Of a stretch of 64,000 nt of DNA, positions 1 through 8,909 are shown piece by piece (positions within the stretch are counted from its first letter, which is position 1; the number at the start of each line of letters is the position of its first letter). The position numbers were made by a program, and so were the translations under genes. Below the pieces are notes generated by a model that did no database searches, had not been told where the DNA came from, and saw nothing but the letters and a program-made list of their open reading frames with translations. The stretch comes from Algoriphagus lutimaris (GTDB lineage: Bacteria; Bacteroidota; Bacteroidia; Cytophagales; Cyclobacteriaceae), in assembly GCF_017051705.1 (NCBI RefSeq), contig NZ_JAFIDJ010000001.1:868001-932000 (forward strand), read 5' to 3'.

Positions 1-411
1 GCAGATGGACCTTATAGAGTATGGAAAAACAGGAGGGAAGGAGTAGGTTTTGGGCTCTGGGAAAAAACATATAATGATACCCAGACAGGCTATAGTTTTG
101 AAGATTTAAGGTACCCAGAGTTTAAAGGATATTACTCGAACTTCCATGCAGTCAAATTGATAACATCTGAAGGGGAGATCGAGATAAAAACAGAAACTCC
201 GGGAATATTTTTAAGCTTGTTCAAACCTAACTATCCAGACGAATCAACTTTGGGAATTATGCCGGAGCAAACCAAATCTGATCTGAGCTTTCTTTATGAC
301 ATCCCAGCTATGGGTACCAAATTTCATATGGCCTCCGAAATGGGGCCTGTTCAAAATGAATCTCCAGAAAGAAATTTAAAACCACTTATATTATGGTTCA
401 ACTTTCGCTGA
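1..411 (+). CDS. C-terminal part of GH2-family beta-galactosidase (5' truncated by window)
   Basis: The frame is open from base 1 and ends in TGA at 409-411, giving 136 residues with no start inside the window. The run DGPYRVWKNR, then GFGLWEKTYNDTQTG and YPEFKGYYSN, is typical of the last domain (small beta-sandwich) of glycoside hydrolase family 2 beta-galactosidases of Bacteroidota, which hydrolyse beta-galactosides in the periplasm. The catalytic domain lies upstream and cannot be seen. The stop codon overlaps the convergent BrkB-like gene by about 20 bases. The family call rests on motif recognition only. Confidence 0.75.
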   Translation, partial: ADGPYRVWKNRREGVGFGLWEKTYNDTQTGYSFEDLRYPEFKGYYSNFHAVKLITSEGEIEIKTETPGIFLSLFKPNYPDESTLGIMPEQTKSDLSFLYDIPAMGTKFHMASEMGPVQNESPERNLKPLILWFNFR

Positions 412-1362
412 TTGGGACTTTTTATCGATAATTACTTCTTTTTTTTTAACTCTTGAAAAATGCTCATAAGGGATAATCCCATATCCATATTTTATAGAAA
501 ATACCTTGGTGAACTCTGCTCCAAAGAAGAAAATCAAACAGGAATAGGATACCCAAAGCAGGATGAGTATTAAAGATCCTGCTGCTCCGTAGGTGGAACC
601 GGGATTCGTGGCACCAAAATATAAGGCGAGTAAAAATTTTCCCGCAACAAATAAAATAGCAGTTAAAAATGCTCCGACCCAAACTGTTTTCCATCTGATT
701 TTGGCATCAGGCAAATATTTGAATATCAAGGCAAACAAAAATGTGATGACAGAGATGGAAAGTACCCAGTCTAAAGTGAACGCTAAGTAAATTACAAATT
801 CGGGTAATTCACCAGATAAGAACTCACTTAGAATAGAAATCAAAGCTGTGAGAATAAAACTTATCAAAAGGAGAAATCCAAGTACCAAGACAAAACCAAA
901 GCTTATTAAACGGTCTTTGGCCAATTTATACCAAGTGATTTCATCTGTAAGTTTCAACTCCCAGATTTGGTTTAAAGAGACTTTCAAATGGTAAAAAACT
1001 CCTGTGGCTCCAAATAGAAGTGTCCCCACACCTACGACAGTAGCCAAGATATTTTTATCACTTAACTCAGTACTTAAAATCATTTCCTGAATGATCTTAG
1101 CATTATCTGGTCCTAAGACATTTTTGAATTGAGCGGATAGATTACCTGCTACGATATCAGGACCCCAAATAGCTCCTACGGAATTGACTACAATGACTAA
1201 TAACGCCGGTAAAGACAAAATGGCATAATAAGCAACTACAGCACTTAGCCTTGCTGGGTCGGAAGCCATCCATCGATGAAAAGCCATAACAATTAGTTTT
1301 GGCAAATCCCGAATGTGAAACCTACTTGGGGTAATGAGATCTTCTTTGGGAATAGTATCCAT
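391..1362 (-). CDS. YihY/virulence factor BrkB family membrane protein
   Basis: A 323-residue inner-membrane protein with about six hydrophobic segments. The conserved stretch RLSAVVAYYAILSLPALLVIV near residue 40 is the usual first-helix signature of the YihY/BrkB family. The family was once labelled ribonuclease BN, and its molecular role is still unclear (transport or export has been proposed). Length fits the family. It starts 2 bases after the upstream mscS-like gene ends, so the two are probably co-transcribed. Its 3' end runs into the convergent GH2 gene with a ~20-base overlap and leaves no room for a conventional intrinsic terminator between them. Confidence 0.88.
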   Translation of the reverse strand: MDTIPKEDLITPSRFHIRDLPKLIVMAFHRWMASDPARLSAVVAYYAILSLPALLVIVVNSVGAIWGPDIVAGNLSAQFKNVLGPDNAKIIQEMILSTELSDKNILATVVGVGTLLFGATGVFYHLKVSLNQIWELKLTDEITWYKLAKDRLISFGFVLVLGFLLLISFILTALISILSEFLSGELPEFVIYLAFTLDWVLSISVITFLFALIFKYLPDAKIRWKTVWVGAFLTAILFVAGKFLLALYFGATNPGSTYGAAGSLILILLWVSYSCLIFFFGAEFTKVFSIKYGYGIIPYEHFSRVKKKEVIIDKKSQSAKVEP

Positions 1363-1364
1363 GC

Positions 1365-2309
1365 TTAATTAGAGTTTTCTTTCGCCTTTTGTAGGGTAAG
1401 TGCTCCCAATTCCTCTTTCATTGTAACTCCACCTTTAATGCCAAAGTCCAAAGTTCTGATTGGGAATGGAATAGTAATTCCTTCTTGGTCAAATGCTTTC
1501 TTCAATGCAATAATGGCTTCATTTCTGGCAGGGATGAAGTTGATTTCTTCTGTGGAGAATTTAACCCAAATATTCAAAATAAAATTAATGGAGCTGTCTC
1601 CAAACCCTGTCCAGAAAATACTTGGCTCTTCCGTTGACAATCTGCTTGGTAAACCTTCCATAGCCTCCAAGGCTACTTTTTGTACCGTTTCTAGATCTTC
1701 ACCGTAACTTACTCCACATTCAATTTGAACTCTTCTTTTGCCTTCTTCTGTGTAATTGATAAAAAATTCCTGGAATAACATTCGATTTGGAACATGTACG
1801 ATTGGGCCATTGTAAGTTCGAATTTTGGTGACACGAAGGTTTACATCAATCACTTTACCTTCATGTCCGTCTTTGGTCTGAATCACATCTCCAATTTTAT
1901 AAGGTTGGTTAAACGTGATAAAAACACCTGACATGAAATTGGCTGCTGTATCCTGGAAAGCAAAACCCAAGGCCAAACCCATGATACCCAATCCTGCTAA
2001 AATGGAAGAAACTGTTTTACTTAATTCCATGGCTGAGAGGGAAAGCATGATTCCCAAAACCATAATTCCCATAAATATGATCTGACTCAAAAACCTGCTT
2101 ATGGTAGGGTTTATATGAATTTTAATGAGGTATTTATTGGAATACAACTTGAGTTTTCTCGCCATGAAAATTGCTGCGGTCATAATGATGATGGCCAACA
2201 TCAAATTAGGTAAGCTGCTGATTGCTGCTTCTCCCCAGCCTTGCAATTTTTCGGTTATTTTTTCAAAAACTTTTTGTGTATCGTATCCAAATATTTCCAT
2301 TAAACTCAT
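1365..2309 (-). CDS. Small-conductance mechanosensitive channel (MscS family)
   Basis: A 314-residue membrane channel that releases solutes under hypo-osmotic stress. There are three hydrophobic segments in residues ~30-130. The pore-lining helix and beta-domain follow, with the glycine/alanine-rich AGLGIMGLALGFAFQDTAANF signature (about residues 100-120), then GVFITFNQPYKIGDVI and the cytoplasmic domain. Length matches the short MscS type. It is the first gene of a two-gene unit with the BrkB-like gene 2 bases downstream. Both are envelope proteins, which is consistent with a shared envelope-stress role, but that is inference. Confidence 0.9.
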   Translation of the reverse strand: MSLMEIFGYDTQKVFEKITEKLQGWGEAAISSLPNLMLAIIIMTAAIFMARKLKLYSNKYLIKIHINPTISRFLSQIIFMGIMVLGIMLSLSAMELSKTVSSILAGLGIMGLALGFAFQDTAANFMSGVFITFNQPYKIGDVIQTKDGHEGKVIDVNLRVTKIRTYNGPIVHVPNRMLFQEFFINYTEEGKRRVQIECGVSYGEDLETVQKVALEAMEGLPSRLSTEEPSIFWTGFGDSSINFILNIWVKFSTEEINFIPARNEAIIALKKAFDQEGITIPFPIRTLDFGIKGGVTMKEELGALTLQKAKENSN

Positions 2310-2427
2310 ATCCTTATTTTTAATTCCATCTTTAAAATGAAATCATCATGCCATGTTTAGCATGAATTGCATAATGGAGGATTGGCTGAGATATGGAGTT
2401 TAGATAATGTTTTATCAGGCATTATTT

Positions 2428-2451
2428 AAAGCTGAAATTCAGCTTTTTAAA
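2428..2451. terminator. Short inverted repeat, possible terminator
   Basis: AAAGCTGAA and TTCAGCTTT face each other with a one-base centre, followed on the plus side by TTTT. It lies in the 254-base gap between the DUF502 gene and the mscS-like gene, both on the minus strand, and could end the DUF502 transcript. On the minus side the following bases are AAATAATG, so the U-tract is poor. Confidence 0.3.
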
Positions 2452-2563
2452 AGAAAAGACTCACAAATAATTTCATTCCTATCAATAATTTGAGATTAAT
2501 AGGAAGCTTTTAACTTGGAATTAAAACCTTGAATTTGCCCGATTTGGGGAATTAATTCCTTTG

Positions 2564-3160
2564 CTATTTTAGATTTTGTTCTAATTGATTCAGTATTTTT
2601 TGCGAGTTCACTCCCAATTGTCTCATGATTTTTTGAACATCTTTCTGATGTAAGTTTGTCCTTTTGATTGTCTTTTCTTCAAAGATGATCACATTGCCTT
2701 CCCAAATATTTGGGGCGCCTGGTACAAAAATCACTAAGTCTCCATTGTCCAATTTATCTACTTCGAATCCCAACATCCATCCATCGATGGGAGCTAGGAC
2801 TACAGGGAAGTTGGTATCCGCACTTAATCCGGCCGTGTCTTGAAGTGTATTCTTCATCAGGTGATACCCTGGGAAAAGTGTCAAAATATTATTTTCTATC
2901 CAATTGACCATTTTTAGTCCCACACCTTTACTAGCTATATATCCGGCTATCAAACAAATAATAACCAAAATGATGATACTTAGAAGGTAAGGGCTACTTG
3001 TAATAAAGTACTTGTCACCAAAGTTTTCAGTGATAGAGTTTGCTAATGGTCTTAGCAAACTGATGGCTTTTTCTAGAAAGATAATTGCCAGGATGATAGG
3101 AATTAAAAAAAATATTCCTCCTTTCAAGAGGTCATTAAATAAATTGATTAGTTTTTTCAT
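2564..3160 (-). CDS. DUF502 domain membrane protein
   Basis: A 198-residue protein with two N-terminal membrane segments (residues ~10-32 and ~55-78) and a soluble C-terminal part. The pattern KGGIFFLIPIILAIIFL, then a second helix, then VVLAPIDGWMLGFEV and VIFVPGAPNIWEGNVIIF, is the DUF502 family layout, found in many bacteria and in plant LCV-like proteins. Function is unknown. It stands alone, between the hppD terminator and the mscS gene. Confidence 0.85.
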   Translation of the reverse strand: MKKLINLFNDLLKGGIFFLIPIILAIIFLEKAISLLRPLANSITENFGDKYFITSSPYLLSIIILVIICLIAGYIASKGVGLKMVNWIENNILTLFPGYHLMKNTLQDTAGLSADTNFPVVLAPIDGWMLGFEVDKLDNGDLVIFVPGAPNIWEGNVIIFEEKTIKRTNLHQKDVQKIMRQLGVNSQKILNQLEQNLK

Positions 3161-3201
3161 GGATTCCGATTTTAATAAAAAAATTAGGACATTTTCTTAT
3201 G

Positions 3202-3229
3202 TAAAAAAAATGCCGGCACTAGACCGGCT
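3202..3229 (-). terminator. Intrinsic terminator of hppD
   Basis: On the minus strand the hairpin GCCGG-N7-CCGGC is followed by eight T residues, just beyond the hppD stop codon. The GC-rich stem and uninterrupted T-run are a textbook rho-independent terminator. Confidence 0.85.
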
Positions 3230-3234
3230 TCATT

Positions 3235-4329
3235 TTATAAGTTTCCTCGTAATTCTTGCTCTCGTTCAATTGCCTCGAACAATGCCTTGAAATTTCCTTT
3301 ACCAAAGGATTTAGCCCCTTTTCTTTGGATAATTTCGAAGAATAAGGTAGGTCTATCTTGAACAGGTTTGGTGAAAATCTGAAGTAGATAACCTTCCTCA
3401 TCCCTATCAACCAAAATATTTAAATCCTTAAGGGGCTGAAGGTCCTCATCTATTTTTCCCACTCGATCCAATAAGTCATCATAGTAAGATTGTGGAACTT
3501 CCAAAAACTCTATTCCTCTTTTTCTAAGTTCGGATACTGTGTGGATGATATCATCGGTAGCAATGGCCATATGCTGGACTCCAGGCCCGTTATAAAAATC
3601 CAGATACTCTTCTATTTGGGATTTTTTCTTTCCTTCTGCAGGTTCATTGATAGGAAATTTGATGTAACCATTTCCATTGGAAACTACTTTTGACATCAAT
3701 GCTGAATATTCCGTGGAAATGTCTTTATCGTCAAACGTGATCAACAATTTGAATCCCATCACATCTTCATAAAAAGAAACCCAGCGATTCATTTCGCCAA
3801 GCTCTACGTTTCCTACACAATGGTCAATATATTTCAACCCAATAGGAGTAGAATTGTAGGTGCTTTTTCTTGGGATAAAGCCAGGAAGAAATACACCCTT
3901 GTAATTTTTACGTTCCACGAATGTATGAATGGTGTCTCCATAAGTTTTTATAGAAGCGATTTTGACCTCCCCATATTCATCTTTTAAGATGGCAGGTTCT
4001 TCCACAGATTCAGCTCCTCTAGAAGTGGTCTCATACCAGGATTTTTCTACATCATCTACCCATAAGGCAAGTACTTTTACTCCGTCTCCGTGGCGATTGA
4101 TATGTTGGGAAATAGGGGAATCAGATTGTAAGGGTGAGGTCAGTACCAATCGAATCTTATCCTGCTTTAATACATAGGATGCCCGGTCTTTAATCCCAGT
4201 TTCTGGACCTGAATAGGCAATCAATTCAAATCCAAAAGCATATTGATAGAAAAGGGAAGATTGCTTGGCGTTGCCTACATAAAGCTCTATATAATCGGTC
4301 CCATTGATAGGGAGAAAATCTTCATTCAT
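3235..4329 (-). CDS. hppD: 4-hydroxyphenylpyruvate dioxygenase
   Basis: Fe(II) enzyme that converts 4-hydroxyphenylpyruvate to homogentisate in tyrosine catabolism. The 364 residues fit the bacterial family. Two vicinal-oxygen-chelate domains are seen. The iron ligands appear as His170 (KYIDHCVGN), His253 (GVQHMAIATDD) and Glu332 (TLFFEIIQR), and the C-terminal helix KGAKSFGKGNFKALFEAIE is the usual active-site lid. The gene is monocistronic: its own terminator follows, and a candidate promoter precedes it. Other tyrosine-degradation genes are not in the window. Confidence 0.95.
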   Translation of the reverse strand: MNEDFLPINGTDYIELYVGNAKQSSLFYQYAFGFELIAYSGPETGIKDRASYVLKQDKIRLVLTSPLQSDSPISQHINRHGDGVKVLALWVDDVEKSWYETTSRGAESVEEPAILKDEYGEVKIASIKTYGDTIHTFVERKNYKGVFLPGFIPRKSTYNSTPIGLKYIDHCVGNVELGEMNRWVSFYEDVMGFKLLITFDDKDISTEYSALMSKVVSNGNGYIKFPINEPAEGKKKSQIEEYLDFYNGPGVQHMAIATDDIIHTVSELRKRGIEFLEVPQSYYDDLLDRVGKIDEDLQPLKDLNILVDRDEEGYLLQIFTKPVQDRPTLFFEIIQRKGAKSFGKGNFKALFEAIEREQELRGNL

Positions 4330-4361
4330 GATAAAGTTATTTTTGGGTTTTATATCTATCC

Positions 4362-4369
4362 CAAAGTTA
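4362..4369 (-). promoter_or_regulatory. Candidate Bacteroidota -7 element of hppD
   Basis: On the minus strand TAACTTTG matches the Bacteroidota -7 consensus TAnnTTTG and would give a leader of about 26 bases to the hppD ATG. No convincing TTTG -33 box is found at the expected spacing, so support is partial. Confidence 0.35.
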
Positions 4370-4403
4370 TAAAATTAACCAAAGAAAATTTTGTGAATTG
4401 CAA

Positions 4404-5405
4404 TTATTCTTGAGGGTTTTTATTACTCCATAAGGTAATTCCTGCCATGATCAACATGGTCAATGCCCAAGGTCCTATTCCCGGTTCAAAGGATAAGAGA
4501 ATCAAAGTAAGGTAGTAAATGGGCCCCAATGTAAATCCTATTAGAAATTTCATAGTGGAGTCAAAAACTTTGTCCTTGATTTTAGGACTTCTCCACAGCC
4601 AAATCCAATACAATGGGAAATGAAAAATCTTCATGAGTTTATTTTTTAAACCTGAAAAGGGGAGGATGGGGTCTTTTACCATTCCTGTTTCCAGAAACTC
4701 TCTAACAGCTTCTTGGTCATTTAGATCTACACCTGCTTCAATTAGTCTGATTAAATTGACCTCGTAATTTTCATTGGGAATTTCTACCACTAATTCATGA
4801 AGAGCCTTTTCCACAGACTTGGTCAATTTTCCTGATTGGGAGTTAGGCATGTCTACCTCTATGGGTTTCCCAAAAACCATATGAACCCTACTCCCAGATT
4901 TTTTATGCGCTGAATAGTTGATTCCTACAGGTAAAACAACGGGATTGGTTTGAGGGTATTTTTCTTTTAAACCAAATGCCATTCTAGTAAACCCTTTACT
5001 CAAAGGTCTTAGATTTCTTATCAAGCTATGACTTCCTTCAGCAAAAATGATGACTGTTCCATTTCTTTTCAGAATCTCATATGTTTTATCAAATATTTGC
5101 TGATTCTGCTGAATGGTTGAAAATCCATCGCGTACACGATAAACTGGAAGCATCCGTATAAAATCCAATAATTTGGCAGCTAATGGACTTTTAAACACTG
5201 AAGCCCTGGTTAAAAAGAAGGGATTTAATTTAGTATGAGTAGCTAAAAGGAGAGGGTCAATTAATGCATTTTGGTGATTTGCAACCAAAATAACCGGCCT
5301 CTTTTTAGGAATATTATCTTTCCCATCCACTTTAATGTTTTTGAAATAGAGATGAAGGCAGGCTTTCACCATAAGCCTTAACCAATAATTTACAAAATCT
5401 TTCAT
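4404..5405 (-). CDS. 1-acyl-glycerol-3-phosphate acyltransferase-like (PlsC family)
   Basis: A 333-residue membrane-associated acyltransferase. The catalytic NHxxxxD motif is present as NHQNALID near residues 43-50, and the FAEGSHS block near 120 corresponds to the glycerophosphate-binding motif. Two C-terminal hydrophobic segments (about residues 285-325) anchor it. These enzymes move acyl chains onto lysophosphatidic acid or related acceptors in phospholipid synthesis. The start codon overlaps the stop of the upstream symporter gene by 4 bases, so the two are translationally coupled. The exact acceptor is not determinable from sequence. Confidence 0.85.
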   Translation of the reverse strand: MKDFVNYWLRLMVKACLHLYFKNIKVDGKDNIPKKRPVILVANHQNALIDPLLLATHTKLNPFFLTRASVFKSPLAAKLLDFIRMLPVYRVRDGFSTIQQNQQIFDKTYEILKRNGTVIIFAEGSHSLIRNLRPLSKGFTRMAFGLKEKYPQTNPVVLPVGINYSAHKKSGSRVHMVFGKPIEVDMPNSQSGKLTKSVEKALHELVVEIPNENYEVNLIRLIEAGVDLNDQEAVREFLETGMVKDPILPFSGLKNKLMKIFHFPLYWIWLWRSPKIKDKVFDSTMKFLIGFTLGPIYYLTLILLSFEPGIGPWALTMLIMAGITLWSNKNPQE

Positions 5406-6304
5406 TCTTTATATTTCCATAGGGTGGCTATCGTAATTCCTGAAATCAAATGCCAAATGCCCCAAAAGGCTGTAATAAAGGCCATTCCTCCAAGTCCATT
5501 AAAATAGGTAAAGATAAGAACCAACCCCAATCCTGAGTTTTGAATTCCTGTTTCAATAGTTAATGTTTTGACATCAGCTAAGGGAAGTTTGAATGCTTTT
5601 CCGGTTAAAAAACCAGCCCCCAAAGCAATAAAATTGTGTGCTAAAACCCATAAAAATATTAAGGAAATGTAGTTTAAAAACAGATCCAAGTTTCCCATAA
5701 AGGCAATGACAATAAATGCAGCGAAAATTAGAAGACTTAGGGATTTTAGGATTTTTGATGCTTTCTCTGCAAATTTTGGTGAATTCTGATGAGTTAAAAT
5801 ACCGAGTAACAGGGGTATCCCTAATATTAAAGCAACCGTAAAAAAGGCATCTTTGAAATCCAGGCTTATTTCTTTAAGTAGATTGGAAGTAGGTCCGTAT
5901 AGACTTGCCCAGATGGCAAAATTGACTGGTGTACTAATGATGGATAGGAAACTTGAAAATCCTGTTAAACTGATCGATAAAGCTGTATTTCCTTTAGCCA
6001 AATTGGACAGGAAATTTGAAATGTTTCCTCCTGGGCAAGCGGCCACCAAAAACATCCCCAATGCAACACTAGGAGGTGGATTAACTAAATGAACTAATAT
6101 CCAGGTTAAGAAAGGAAGTAAAAGGAATTGTGAAAAAACGCCTAAAAAAAAACTTTTGGGATTTTTTACCAAATACTTAAAATCTTCAAACCTTAAATCT
6201 AAGGCGACCCCATACATGATTAGCGCCAAGGCAAGGTTGAGTAAAAGGAGGTCTTGGGGGCTAAAGTTTAATTGTATGGAATCTAAATCGTTATATGCTT
6301 GCAT
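5402..6304 (-). CDS. Bile acid:sodium symporter (SBF/ArsB-like) family protein
   Basis: A 300-residue polytopic membrane protein with about nine or ten hydrophobic segments. The conserved blocks FLVAACPGGNISNFLSNLAKGNTALSIS (residues ~80-108) and ETGIQNSGLGLVLIF (residues ~250-265) hold the Na+-binding region of the BASS family. Natural substrates of bacterial members vary (bile acids, pantoate, keto acids) and cannot be assigned here. It is the first gene of a two-gene operon with the PlsC-like acyltransferase. Confidence 0.88.
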   Translation of the reverse strand: MQAYNDLDSIQLNFSPQDLLLLNLALALIMYGVALDLRFEDFKYLVKNPKSFFLGVFSQFLLLPFLTWILVHLVNPPPSVALGMFLVAACPGGNISNFLSNLAKGNTALSISLTGFSSFLSIISTPVNFAIWASLYGPTSNLLKEISLDFKDAFFTVALILGIPLLLGILTHQNSPKFAEKASKILKSLSLLIFAAFIVIAFMGNLDLFLNYISLIFLWVLAHNFIALGAGFLTGKAFKLPLADVKTLTIETGIQNSGLGLVLIFTYFNGLGGMAFITAFWGIWHLISGITIATLWKYKE

Positions 6305-6442
6305 GAAGCCTTAATTCATAAAGATGGGTGTCTTCACTTTTAATTATTCATTAAAGAGAATTCCAATAATAAGCAATTTGAGGATGAAAACACGCATGTA
6401 TTCATTTTAGGCCCATTTTTTCACAAATTGATAAAAAGTAAG

Positions 6443-6456
6443 TGCAATCGATTGCG
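6443..6456. promoter_or_regulatory. LacI-family-type palindromic operator
   Basis: TGCAATCGATTGCG contains the perfect 12-base palindrome GCAATCGATTGC with a central CG, the usual form of LacI/GalR-family operators. It sits about 145 bases before the Gfo/Idh gene that opens the downstream sugar cluster, in a 294-base gap that otherwise shows nothing recognisable. No LacI-type regulator gene is in the window. Assignment is by pattern only. Confidence 0.45.
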
Positions 6457-6598
6457 TAGGTATCTAGTTCGTTCAAAGAATAGGCATTGACCCAAAGAGG
6501 CGAAATAGTTAGATTAAAGAAATTTATGGTAGATGCTGAGAATACAAGTTCTTGGTGGTTCCTGATTTGATGATAAATAACCCAAAATAGTTATACCC

Positions 6599-7969
6599 AT
6601 GACCCAGCGAAGAGAGTTTATTAAAAAAAGTGTGTTAGGTACTGCCGGAATTGCCATGGCAGGTATGAGTATGTCAGCTAAATCCTATGCCTCGATCTTA
6701 GGAGCGAATGATCGAATCAACATGGCAGTAATAGGAATTAGAGGACAAGGCAGTAATCATATTAATCAATGGTGTGCATTAAAAGATAACCGAAATGTTC
6801 GTCTGAAAACACTCTGTGATGTTGATGAACAATATTTTTCCGAAAAATCGAAGATCGTAATAGAAAAAACTGGTGTTACTCCATTGACTGAATGGGATAT
6901 GCGAGCTGTTTTTGATGATCCGGAAATAGATGGGGTATCCTTTGCTGTCCCTAATCATTGGCATGCCTTAGGAACCATTTGGGCTTGCCAAGCTGGTAAA
7001 CATGTGTATGTCGAGAAGCCAGCAAGCCATAATGTCTTTGAAGGAAGGAAAATGGTAGAAGCAGCCAGAAAGTATGATCGGAGGGTTCAGGTTGGTTTTC
7101 AGAATCGATCTATTGCTAATGTAATGGAAGCGATGGAGTTTCTACATGCCGGTGGAATTGGTGAAGTTTATATGGCCAGAGGTCTTTGTTATAAACCAAG
7201 AAATTCCTTTGGTAGGGTGGCTGATAGTAATCCCCCAGCATCCTTACATTATGATCAATGGTTAGGTCCTGCACCTTATCAGCCTTATAATGAGAAAAAA
7301 GTCCATTACAATTGGCACTGGCATTGGGCTACGGGAAATGGGGATACTGGTAATCAAGGTCCTCATCAATTTGACGTGGCTCGCTGGGGATTGAATGCGA
7401 ATGAACATCCCGTGTCGGTTTATTCTTCTGGTGATATTTATGGAGTAACTAAAGAGGAATGTTCTCAGGAAACACCCAATACTCAAACTTCTATTTTCAA
7501 ATATGCGGATGGAAAAACCTTGGAGTTTGAAACGAGGGGCAGGTATACCAATGGGGAAGCCAGCTTAGGAATAAAGATCGGGAATGTGTTTTATGGAACG
7601 GATGGCTACTTAGAAGTAAATGGAAGTTCATGGAGAGCTTTTAAACAAGATGAAAAAGAACCATTTGCCATGAGTAAGAAGTCCCAAGAGGCTGGCCCTA
7701 GCAACCAGGTGTTGGCAGCACCAGGTGGGGCGGAGCATTATGCTAATTTTTTGGATGCAATTCGATCAGGTAGTAATGAAACATTACATTGCGATATTGA
7801 AGAGGGCTTTATTTCTTCTACTTTACCATTGATTGCCAATGTCAGTTATTTAACAGGGCGACAATTGCATTTTGATGGAAAAACTGAAAAATTTATCAAA
7901 GATAAAGAGGCTGATAAACTCTTGACTAGAGATTATCGAAAAGGTTTTGTAGTTCCTAATCAAGTTTAA
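6599..7969 (+). CDS. Gfo/Idh/MocA family oxidoreductase, Tat-exported
   Basis: A 456-residue NAD(P)-dependent sugar or sugar-acid dehydrogenase. A twin-arginine signal (QRREFIKKS) opens the protein, followed by a hydrophobic AGIAMAGMSMSA stretch. The Rossmann part begins with INMAVIGIRGQGSNH, and the hallmark EKP of the family appears as VYVEKPASHN near residue 138. The C-terminal alpha/beta domain has GDTGNQGPHQFDVARW, typical of the exported Bacteroidota branch. It is the first gene of a three-gene run with a TIM-barrel isomerase and a DUF6807 protein. An exported dehydrogenase with tightly bound cofactor acting on glycosides or keto-sugars is a reasonable inference. Confidence 0.88.
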   Translation: MTQRREFIKKSVLGTAGIAMAGMSMSAKSYASILGANDRINMAVIGIRGQGSNHINQWCALKDNRNVRLKTLCDVDEQYFSEKSKIVIEKTGVTPLTEWDMRAVFDDPEIDGVSFAVPNHWHALGTIWACQAGKHVYVEKPASHNVFEGRKMVEAARKYDRRVQVGFQNRSIANVMEAMEFLHAGGIGEVYMARGLCYKPRNSFGRVADSNPPASLHYDQWLGPAPYQPYNEKKVHYNWHWHWATGNGDTGNQGPHQFDVARWGLNANEHPVSVYSSGDIYGVTKEECSQETPNTQTSIFKYADGKTLEFETRGRYTNGEASLGIKIGNVFYGTDGYLEVNGSSWRAFKQDEKEPFAMSKKSQEAGPSNQVLAAPGGAEHYANFLDAIRSGSNETLHCDIEEGFISSTLPLIANVSYLTGRQLHFDGKTEKFIKDKEADKLLTRDYRKGFVVPNQV

Positions 7970-7985
7970 TTGTTAAAGACTAACT

Positions 7986-8882
7986 ATGTTTGAATTAAAT
8001 TCAAGAAGAGGCTTTTTGAAAACAGGTATTACGGCAGGCCTTGGGTTGGCTGCTGGGAATTTTCCCTTTTCACTTCTTGCCGAAAACGCAAGAAAAGGAA
8101 TGCAATTTGGGTTAGTTACCTATCAATGGGGAAGAGATTGGAATCTTGAAACCTTGATTTCAAATTGTGAAAAAACAGGTGTTCTTGGGGTTGAACTTCG
8201 AACACAGCATGCCCACGGAGTGGAAACCTCTTTAAGTTCTGCCCAACGCATGGAGGTGAAAAAGAGATTTGAAGATAGTCCAGTAACCTGTTTGGGATAT
8301 GGAAGTAATTTTGAATACCACAGCCCTGATCCAAAAGTAGTTCAGCAAAATATCGATCAGACTAAAGAATACATCAAGCTTTGCAAAGACATTGGAGCCA
8401 GTGGGATAAAAGTCAAGCCTAACAATCTTCCTGCAGATGTTCCAAAGGAAAAAACCATCGCTCAAATTGCAGATTCATTTAATAAGATCGGTGCTTTTGC
8501 AGGTGACTATGGGCAATTGGTACGTGTAGAAGTACATGGACATTTGACTCAGGAATTGCCAAATATGAAGGCAATATTTGATCAGGTCAATGACCCCAAT
8601 GTGAAAATCTGTTGGAATTGTAATCCTGAAGATTTATTGAGCCCAGGACTGGAGGCAAACTTTAATTCTGTCAAGCAATGGTTCGGTGATACGGTTCATG
8701 TTCGGGAGTTCAATGAAGGTGATTATCCATATCAAGAACTTTTCAATCTATTTGCTAAAATGGATTACCAAGGCTGGATTTTGATGGAAGCCAGAACGGA
8801 ACCGGAAGATCGAGTAGCTGCCCTTAAAGAACAACTGAACTTATTCAATACATTAAAATCAAATGCTTTAGGAATAGTCTGA
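7986..8882 (+). CDS. Sugar phosphate isomerase/epimerase-like TIM-barrel protein, Tat signal
   Basis: A 298-residue member of the xylose-isomerase-like TIM-barrel (AP-endonuclease 2) superfamily. The N-terminus has a Tat motif, SRRGFLKTG, and a hydrophobic segment ending near residue 31. Metal-site type acidic and histidine residues are seen in GVELRTQHAHGV, RVEVHGHLTQE, KICWNCNP and HVREFNEG. It starts 16 bases after the Gfo/Idh stop, so the two are co-transcribed. Gfo/Idh plus isomerase pairs with matching Tat signals are known in Bacteroidota sugar loci, including those for 3-keto-glycoside breakdown. The substrate is not known. Confidence 0.85.
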   Translation: MFELNSRRGFLKTGITAGLGLAAGNFPFSLLAENARKGMQFGLVTYQWGRDWNLETLISNCEKTGVLGVELRTQHAHGVETSLSSAQRMEVKKRFEDSPVTCLGYGSNFEYHSPDPKVVQQNIDQTKEYIKLCKDIGASGIKVKPNNLPADVPKEKTIAQIADSFNKIGAFAGDYGQLVRVEVHGHLTQELPNMKAIFDQVNDPNVKICWNCNPEDLLSPGLEANFNSVKQWFGDTVHVREFNEGDYPYQELFNLFAKMDYQGWILMEARTEPEDRVAALKEQLNLFNTLKSNALGIV

Positions 8883-8909
8883 GCTTTTAATCTTAACCCC
8901 AAACAACCA